DNA of 28,177 bases, taken from UBA724 sp049596815. Its GTDB lineage: Bacteria; Bacteroidota; Bacteroidia; Flavobacteriales; Flavobacteriaceae. Below, piece by piece: positions 22,329 to 28,177 of the stretch. The position numbers and the translations under genes are program-made. The notes below the pieces were generated by a model that did not search any database, was not told where the DNA came from, and saw nothing but the letters and a program-made list of their open reading frames with translations. The stretch is from NCBI GenBank assembly GCA_049596815.1, contig JBMYLY010000014.1, positions 1 through 28,177 of the forward strand, written 5' to 3'. The number at the start of each line of letters is the position of its first letter. Position 1 is the stretch's first letter.

Positions 22329-23219
22329 CTAGGTGTTAAACTTAAGTTGTTCGTCTTTGTCCCACAAGCCCCAATAGGCACCTACGTCTCCTTCTGCTCC
22401 TACCTTCCAGGGTTCATCAAATGCGGAGAAATAAAACATTTCAATTGCGTCTTCTTTTGACCACAGCTGGGCGTTGATGTAGTACTGCAACGCGTTTTCG
22501 TAAGATGGATGTGCGTCGCCAAGACTGGATCCTTGACTCGGCCATCCGGTTTCTGTAATGATTACTTTTTTGCCGCCTCCAACATCTTTGGCATGGTGAT
22601 ACATCTGCTTCATGTAAAGGAGTGAATAGTCAATATGACAGGCTTCCCAATAGGGGTAACAGTTGGCCAAAATTACATCGCATGCTTCTGTGATTTTGGG
22701 TCTGCTTGAAAACTCATAATAGGCATCCACATAGCCGACCTCTATGTTGGGCACCGCTTCTTTAAAGCGAATGATATATTCGATGAGTTGCTGCTCGGAA
22801 AGTTCCTTTCTATACATCACCTCATTGCCCACAGCTGCGATATCTACATGTCCATCGCGACACAATTGAATGAGGCCGTTTAGCTCTTTCTCATTTTGCT
22901 CTAAATCGTCACTCAACCAAGCGCCCACCAAGGTTTTTAAACCATACGATTTGGCCAAAGCGGGTATTTGTTCGTTACCCTCTGTACAGGAAAAGCTTCG
23001 GATCCAGTTGGTATAGGGTGCTATACATTCCAATTTTCTACGGATTTGTGCTTCGCTCAACGCATCCCCGGGGTTTTGTCCCTGGTCGTAAGGGCTAAAG
23101 CAGATGCCGTGCATTTTAGATTTTAGAACCGTTGTTGAAATTTCTTTTAGCGTGTCTTGGCTGTGTTTGGATTGTGAAAATCCGGCTAGTGATAAGTGTT
23201 TTTCTTTTCTATATGACAT
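22329..23219 (-). CDS. GH17 family glycosyl hydrolase, second signal-less paralogue
   Basis: 296 aa. Catalytic residues: acid/base E133 in DIAAVGNEVMYR and nucleophile E223 in KVIITETGWPSQGS. The barrel opens with GICFSPYDQGQNPGD and ends with FYFSAFDEPWKVG and YWGLWDKDEQLKFNT. The N-terminus (MSYRKEKHLSLAGFSQSKHS) is hydrophilic and not a signal peptide, so the protein should stay in the cytoplasm. It is clearly divergent from its neighbour: it has SPYDQGQNPGDALSEAQI where the other two GH17 proteins have the Y-x-G-[YF]-R ... T-x-x-Q-I-K pattern. It lies 7 bases after the transporter gene and 25 bases before the next GH17. Exact linkage specificity (endo, exo or transglycosylating) cannot be read from sequence. 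Confidence 0.9.
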   Translation of the reverse strand: MSYRKEKHLSLAGFSQSKHSQDTLKEISTTVLKSKMHGICFSPYDQGQNPGDALSEAQIRRKLECIAPYTNWIRSFSCTEGNEQIPALAKSYGLKTLVGAWLSDDLEQNEKELNGLIQLCRDGHVDIAAVGNEVMYRKELSEQQLIEYIIRFKEAVPNIEVGYVDAYYEFSSRPKITEACDVILANCYPYWEACHIDYSLLYMKQMYHHAKDVGGGKKVIITETGWPSQGSSLGDAHPSYENALQYYINAQLWSKEDAIEMFYFSAFDEPWKVGAEGDVGAYWGLWDKDEQLKFNT

Positions 23220-23226
23220 GGCAATA

Positions 23227-24645
23227 TTATTTACTGTTGCGCTCCGCGAGAATTTTACTTACTTCTTTGGCGCTCGACTCATTAATTTCATAGTTTTTCA
23301 TCACATAAATGGCAATACAAGTTCCTATAACGGGCAGTACGGTATAAAAAATACGCAAGCCGGTCATGGCACTTTCCGTTTGTTCAGGCAGACTGGCATC
23401 GAACCCAACTGAACTCATGATAACACCGCTAAACAAGCCTGCTAAGGCGGTGCCAAACTTGACCATCCACCAATACAGGGCCCCAAAAGTAGCCTCTTTT
23501 CTGGGCAAACCGTTGTTGAGCTCGTCCAAGTCGCAGGTATCTGCGGTCATACTCATCATCAGGGTAAACAAACCGCCAATTCCAAATGAAAACAAGGGAA
23601 GTGCAAACAAAAACATATAAGGCTTGCCGGGGATAAACAAGAACCAAAACAATATGTAGCCCAATATGGAAATGGCTTGCGAGATCATAAATGTTTTTTT
23701 CTTGCCCAAACGTTCAGACATTTTGGTCACAATAGGAATCACCAAAAAAGTCGTTAGCAAAGCGCCTACTGACCCATGAAGGGTGGGCCATACGCCGGCA
23801 GCGTTTGCATCGCCCTGAAATAAGTAGTAAACAATTATAAAAAATGAAAACGCCGCAATGGTTTGGAAAGAGTTGAAAATAAAAAATGTAGCCACACACA
23901 AACGAACAAAAGGTCTGTTGTTTGCGGCATCTTTAAAGCCTATGATAAAGGTTGAAAAATTGTCCTTGATGGTTTTGAAAGTAATCGAAATCAATGTATC
24001 ATCGTCGATTGTTGACTTTCCCTTTATAAACAATGCGGGCACCAAAGCCAAAAGGGTACAAAACACACTTACATAGATGGCAAGAGTGCGGGTGCCCGAT
24101 TCAGGGGAACTAAACCAGCTATCGTCATAAATGATGATCCAAAACCAAGGCACAATCACCCATGCCCACTGGCCAATCCATTGCGCGACGGCCATGATGC
24201 GTGTACGTTCGTGAAAGTCATTGCTCATTTCATACCCAAGCGCTACATAGGGTACACTAAAAATGGTAAGCCCCAAATAAAACAAAACAGACAACAGTAA
24301 AAAATACCAAAAATTGAAAGTTAGCCCGTTCTCAGGATAGAGTTGCCACATGGCGATAAATGAAGCTCCCATAACGAGGGCACCTACAAAAATATACTGT
24401 CTTCGACGGCCCCAACGTGATTTGGTATTGTCAGATATAAAACCCATGAGTGGATCGGTCAGTGCGTCGACAACTCTGGGTAAAAAGAAAATCAATCCCC
24501 ACATCAGCGGGTCAAAACCAAAGTCTTGAATCAACACCACCATAAAAACACCCAGCGCCGCCGGAAACATTTGCATGGCCAACATACCAAGTCCAAAGAA
24601 AATTTTCTTGCTCATGGGGACTTTGTTTGAAGTTGCTGTTTTCAA
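23227..24645 (-). CDS. GPH-type MFS sugar/cation symporter
   Basis: 472 aa with about 12 hydrophobic membrane segments, an inner-membrane transporter of the glycoside-pentoside-hexuronide:cation symporter family (MFS_2, MelB-like). The family signature is clear: PRVVDALTDPLMGFISDNTKSRWGRRRQ near residues 56-83, with the conserved D-P-L-M-G and the RWGRRR loop between segments 2 and 3. YLGLTIFSVPYVALGYE and DFHERTR are also typical. Its place between the envelope GH3 and two cytoplasmic GH17 enzymes suggests it imports short beta-glucan oligosaccharides or glucose with a cation (Na+ or H+). GH3 lies 23 bases upstream and GH17 lies 7 bases downstream, all on the minus strand. Confidence 0.93.
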   Translation of the reverse strand: MKTATSNKVPMSKKIFFGLGMLAMQMFPAALGVFMVVLIQDFGFDPLMWGLIFFLPRVVDALTDPLMGFISDNTKSRWGRRRQYIFVGALVMGASFIAMWQLYPENGLTFNFWYFLLLSVLFYLGLTIFSVPYVALGYEMSNDFHERTRIMAVAQWIGQWAWVIVPWFWIIIYDDSWFSSPESGTRTLAIYVSVFCTLLALVPALFIKGKSTIDDDTLISITFKTIKDNFSTFIIGFKDAANNRPFVRLCVATFFIFNSFQTIAAFSFFIIVYYLFQGDANAAGVWPTLHGSVGALLTTFLVIPIVTKMSERLGKKKTFMISQAISILGYILFWFLFIPGKPYMFLFALPLFSFGIGGLFTLMMSMTADTCDLDELNNGLPRKEATFGALYWWMVKFGTALAGLFSGVIMSSVGFDASLPEQTESAMTGLRIFYTVLPVIGTCIAIYVMKNYEINESSAKEVSKILAERNSK

Positions 24646-24668
24646 AATTGAAAGGTTTTAGTTAGTTC

Positions 24669-26930
24669 TTATTTTATGTACCTAATGTCTTTTTGTAAAG
24701 GTTTGTTTGGATCAATGCTCATTGACAAAGTGAAAGTGCCAGGTTCTACCACCCATTGGTTTTGGGCGTCGACAAACTTGAGGTCTTGGGTGTCAACTTC
24801 AAAATAGACTGTCGTTTGTTCGCCCGGAAGAAGCTCATGCTTTTGAAAGGCAATCAGTTTTTTGGCATCAGGGGCTACAGAAGCTATTTGGTCTTTGATA
24901 TAAAGTTCAACCGCTGTTTTTCCAGTACGAGCACCGGTGTTTGTTAGGTTCGCTTGTAGCTTGACAGACCCTTCCCCTTGTATGGTGTCAACATCTAGTT
25001 TTAGGTTGGACAGCGTAAAGGTGGTGTAGGACAAACCATGTCCGAAGGGGTATTGAGGATAAAATCCGTCGTAACCCCAATTGACATCACGTATGTCTGT
25101 TTTTTTATGATAGTAGGGCAATATGTTCCCTGTGTATTTTGGATAGGTGTACGGCAATTTTCCGCTGGGATTGGTGATGCCAAACAGCGCATCTGCAATG
25201 GCTCTTCCGCCCTCTTGGCCAGGAAGATATGCCATGAGTATGGCGTCAGTCAACGGTTCTATCTCACGTATGATACGCGGACGGCCCTGTACCATGACCA
25301 ATATGATGGGTTTGCCCAAAGGGCTGAGTTTTTTTATAAGTTCTTGTTGGGCAAGAGGCAAATCCAACGCGTTGACATCCGAAGGTTTTTCAGTGGCAGG
25401 CAACTCGCCAACACAAACTACAATTTGGTCTGCATAGCGTGCTTTCTGTACTACCTCATCAATGTTTACATCAGTCAGATAGTCTGTACCCGCACCATAC
25501 AAGGTGTTTTTGGAGCCATTAATACTTTTTATAGCTTCAAAAATGGTGGCTTTACTTGGGTCATTGAACTGGGTCATTTGTCCTAAAAAAGTGCGTGACC
25601 ATGCCCCATTAAGTACATTGAGAGAGTGCGCCGCATAGCCGGTTACCAAGGTTTTTGCTCCGGGTTTCAGTGGCAAAATGCCCGTGTTTTTGAGCAAAGT
25701 CAGGGACTCCGTTGCAGCTTGGTAGTTTAGGTTGATATGTTCCTCACTCCCGAGTTTTGGAAAATCTTTGGGGTTGTTGTAAGGATTGTCAAAGAGATTT
25801 AAGCGAAACTTAAGGCGCAAAACTCGACGTACAGCATCATCGACACGCGCCTGTGGAATCGCACCTGTTTCTACACCCTCTACTATATAATCTACCACAT
25901 CTGCATCATAAGGGTTCATCAACATATCGAGACCCGCATTGATGGCCATCCAAGTGGCTTCTTTTTTATTGTCTACCACCTCATGGGCTTCTATCAAAAA
26001 TTCTACATCGCTAAAGTCTGAAAGAACCACACCTTCAAAGCCCATTTCCCCTTTAAGGATGTCATTGATGTAGTAGCTATTTGCATGGCAAGGAATGCCA
26101 TTGACCGCATTGGAGCTGACCATCACACTCATAGCCCCCGAAGCAACAGCCGCCTCAAAAGGCGGTATGAAGTACTGTCGCAACATACGCTCGGGGATAA
26201 CCGCATTGGCGCGATCTTTTCCGTTGGCACCTGCACCATAACCCAAAAAGTGCTTTACACACACCGCCGTACGAGTACTGTCTGAAAGTGTGGCGCCTTG
26301 AGCCCCTTGTATATAAGCGTTTGTCATTTGAGAAACCACATAAGGGTCTTCACCAAAACTTTCCGCCATGCGACCCCAAAGTGGACTAAAGGCCACGTCT
26401 GCATTGGGATTGTAAGTCCAAGGCATAGACGCTGCGCGCGACTCATAGGATGTGATTTCGGCAGATCGAGCAACCAAGTCTGTATTACGAGATGCAGCCA
26501 AGCCAATTTGGTGGGGAAACATCACAGAGTTTTTGACATAGTTGGCACCGTGTATGTTGTCAATACCATATATTACTGGTATCCCCAACCGGGTGTTTTT
26601 AAGAGATGCGTCCTGAATGGTTTTGACTATATAGTGCCATGTGCTCGCATCGGGAAGAAAATGCGGGTGTGGGGTGTTATGAATAGAACCCACATTGAGT
26701 TTCTCAATATATTTTTTAAAACGAACGCTATCGAACTCGACTTCGCTACGCTCGTCCCAGTATCCTCCAGTCAACACACTGGGCAAACCCAAATTGAGCA
26801 TTTGACCGGCCTTCTCCTCTAATGTCATTTGAGACAATAGCCCATTGATTTTGCTTTCTTCGGCAGACTCATGGGTACAGGAAAATAAAAGCGAACTCAA
26901 AAGACTCAATTTTAGAAGGGTGAAACGCAT
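24669..26930 (-). CDS. GH3 family beta-glucosidase, lipoprotein
   Basis: 753 aa, three-domain GH3. The signal peptide ends in a lipobox (LLFSC, Cys18); the mature N-terminus THESAEES is acidic. N-terminal TIM-barrel (about 30-370): MTLEEKAGQML, GIPVIYGIDNIHGANYV, SFGEDPYV, CVKHFLGYG (KH pair) and catalytic nucleophile D305 in GVVLSDFSDVEF, with F in place of the commoner W after the Asp. The second alpha/beta domain (about 395-600) should supply the acid/base residue; I cannot fix it. A fibronectin-III-like domain ends the protein (TAVELYIKDQ, VEPGTFTLSMS). It should release glucose from non-reducing ends of beta-glucan oligomers. It lies 2 bases after the lipoprotein GH17 gene, so they are surely co-transcribed. 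Confidence 0.95.
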   Translation of the reverse strand: MRFTLLKLSLLSSLLFSCTHESAEESKINGLLSQMTLEEKAGQMLNLGLPSVLTGGYWDERSEVEFDSVRFKKYIEKLNVGSIHNTPHPHFLPDASTWHYIVKTIQDASLKNTRLGIPVIYGIDNIHGANYVKNSVMFPHQIGLAASRNTDLVARSAEITSYESRAASMPWTYNPNADVAFSPLWGRMAESFGEDPYVVSQMTNAYIQGAQGATLSDSTRTAVCVKHFLGYGAGANGKDRANAVIPERMLRQYFIPPFEAAVASGAMSVMVSSNAVNGIPCHANSYYINDILKGEMGFEGVVLSDFSDVEFLIEAHEVVDNKKEATWMAINAGLDMLMNPYDADVVDYIVEGVETGAIPQARVDDAVRRVLRLKFRLNLFDNPYNNPKDFPKLGSEEHINLNYQAATESLTLLKNTGILPLKPGAKTLVTGYAAHSLNVLNGAWSRTFLGQMTQFNDPSKATIFEAIKSINGSKNTLYGAGTDYLTDVNIDEVVQKARYADQIVVCVGELPATEKPSDVNALDLPLAQQELIKKLSPLGKPIILVMVQGRPRIIREIEPLTDAILMAYLPGQEGGRAIADALFGITNPSGKLPYTYPKYTGNILPYYHKKTDIRDVNWGYDGFYPQYPFGHGLSYTTFTLSNLKLDVDTIQGEGSVKLQANLTNTGARTGKTAVELYIKDQIASVAPDAKKLIAFQKHELLPGEQTTVYFEVDTQDLKFVDAQNQWVVEPGTFTLSMSIDPNKPLQKDIRYIK

Positions 26931-26932
26931 AT

Positions 26933-28177
26933 TTATTTGGTTGGCGGGGGGTTAATGGTGGCTAACAATTGGTTTTCGTCTCCATCAAAGGTTTTGGTAA
27001 TGGATCGGCCGTCGCGGGTAAGACCATCAAAAACGCCGGCTTCTACTAGATCCCATAAGGCATATTTGGCCTGCCCCTGTAGGTTGATCAGACCGAAATG
27101 ATTTTCAGAGCCCATGGGGTTTTTAGCGTCTTTCCACTGTTCGTCAAAAGCTTCGAAATAAAAACAGGAAACACCGTTTTCGTTTGACCACTGGCGTAAA
27201 TAGTCATGGTATTTTTTGGCTTTGTATTCGTCTGCCGCCTGAGAACCTGCTGCCCCATATAGGCCATTAGACTTAGTTGCCCAACCGGTCTCTCCAACAT
27301 GTATGGGTTTGTCAACACCCAAACTCAGCATATAGTTTCTGACATCATTGTATTGCCCCGCTGCAAACTCCCCTGCTCGCTGCATGGCAGCATCTATTTG
27401 TTCAATAGCAGTCCACTCAGGCACCCGATTGTACCAAAAGTCAGGGTTATAGTGGGAATTGTGAAAAGGATAGGTGTGCATAGAAATAAAATCTACTGCA
27501 CGAATCAGCTTGTTTAAATCTTCTGTATGATAGGCAGGGGAAGCCCCACCCCATGAGGCGAAATCGTCAGAGCTGGTAATCCATAAATCCTTTGGTAAAT
27601 CCCCTTTCTTCTTCAACTCCTGTAGGTAATTCACCCATTTGAGTATCACGCCGGGTGGCACAAAATAACTGCTTGCCCAATGTACCATAGCCTCATTGCC
27701 CACAGCGATGACTTTAACAATATCTGGGTATTGTTGGGCATAAGCTACGGCCCGATCAATTTCTGCTGCATTGTAGGCTTCATCTTCCTGGCTATGGTCA
27801 GGATTGGGTGTCCATGCGTCTTTGCAATTGATCCATGCACCCACCATGACATACATCTCAAATTGAGGGTCCACATTTTTCATCTCACCAATTGCCTTTA
27901 ACAAATGGGGCAACTCGGCCAGCTCAGTATTGTAGGTGCGTAGAACCTTAATCCCCATTGCTGATAGGATACGCATGTCATCCTTGATTTGTTCTACTGT
28001 GGGCACCGAATCTCGGGTTAGCTGTCGATATCCACCATAAGAAATTGCCTGATAATCAGGGTTGCCAAGTATCTCTGCCGCTGTCGGAGTGGTTAAAGAT
28101 GTTGTACAGGAAGACATACTTGCCATCAATAACGATAGCATGAAAATTAACGCTCTATGTGAGACCCACTTTTTCAT
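26933..28177 (-). CDS. GH17 family glycosyl hydrolase, lipoprotein
   Basis: 414 aa; the ATG is the last codon of the window, so the gene is complete but its leader is not seen. The signal peptide (MKKWVSHRALIFMLSLLMA) ends in a lipobox, SMSSC, with Cys24 as the lipidated residue, followed by a Thr-rich stretch (TTSLTTPTAAE). The GH17 barrel shows AISYGGYRQLTRDSVPTVEQ, acid/base E162 in KVIAVGNEAMVHW, nucleophile E296 in PIHVGETGWATKSNG, and FYFEAFDEQWKDAKN. It probably cuts beta-1,3-glucan (laminarin) at the envelope and feeds the GH3 and transporter encoded just downstream. Its Y-G-G-Y-R and T-x-x-Q-I-K-D patterns place it closer to the gene at 21356 than to the one at 22329. Whether it faces the periplasm or the cell surface is not clear. 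Confidence 0.93.
   Translation of the reverse strand: MKKWVSHRALIFMLSLLMASMSSCTTSLTTPTAAEILGNPDYQAISYGGYRQLTRDSVPTVEQIKDDMRILSAMGIKVLRTYNTELAELPHLLKAIGEMKNVDPQFEMYVMVGAWINCKDAWTPNPDHSQEDEAYNAAEIDRAVAYAQQYPDIVKVIAVGNEAMVHWASSYFVPPGVILKWVNYLQELKKKGDLPKDLWITSSDDFASWGGASPAYHTEDLNKLIRAVDFISMHTYPFHNSHYNPDFWYNRVPEWTAIEQIDAAMQRAGEFAAGQYNDVRNYMLSLGVDKPIHVGETGWATKSNGLYGAAGSQAADEYKAKKYHDYLRQWSNENGVSCFYFEAFDEQWKDAKNPMGSENHFGLINLQGQAKYALWDLVEAGVFDGLTRDGRSITKTFDGDENQLLATINPPPTK

Noticed and set aside
25038..25586. 182-aa plus-strand open frame inside the GH3 gene
   Set aside because: Antisense shadow of a complete GH3 gene with no domain signal.

Overview
This window reads as the chromosome of a Bacteroidota bacterium, most likely a marine member of the Flavobacteriia. 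Four things point there: a secreted protein with a type IX secretion (T9SS) C-terminal sorting domain, repeated TAnnTTTG promoter -7 elements typical of this phylum, Bacteroidota-style forms of SerRS, bL25, aspartate kinase and a DUF4286-like protein, and a beta-1,3-glucan (laminarin-type) utilisation operon. These assignments come from reading motifs in the sequence; no database search was run.

Layout. (1) 15-1679, minus: a T9SS-secreted multi-domain binding protein. (2) 1861-1974, minus: tRNA-Leu(CAA) with its own terminator and promoter. (3) 2061-9996, plus: a housekeeping run of prs, rplY (ending at a clear terminator), pth, ribF, serS, a DUF4286-like gene, rsmA, mgtE and a 2-hydroxyacid dehydrogenase, mostly packed with overlaps or gaps of a few bases. 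(4) 10047-12208: a thioredoxin-type ArsC-like protein (plus) converging on a GNAT acetyltransferase-lysC pair (minus). (5) 12302-16808: mfd (plus) converging on an orphan ACT-domain-like protein and yraN (minus). (6) 16833-18961: metG (plus) from a well-formed promoter, converging on a short ssb (minus). (7) 18977-21333: a repeat-bearing intergenic region, a small zinc-ribbon protein, a CBS-pair protein, an SDR-type oxidoreductase and an unrecognised putative lipoprotein. (8) 21356-28177, minus: a five-gene operon, read from beyond the right edge, of lipoprotein GH17, lipoprotein GH3, GPH/MFS sugar symporter and two GH17 enzymes without signal peptides.

How the parts work together. The right-hand operon is the most specialised part. 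The envelope GH17 should cut beta-1,3-glucan or its oligomers, the GH3 should release glucose from ends, the symporter should carry short oligosaccharides or glucose across the inner membrane, and the two signal-less GH17 proteins would act on imported oligomers in the cytoplasm. SusC/SusD partners are not in the window and could lie beyond position 28177. The rest is translation, nucleotide, cofactor and repair housekeeping. Convergent gene pairs end within a few bases of each other or overlap, mostly without recognisable intrinsic terminators.
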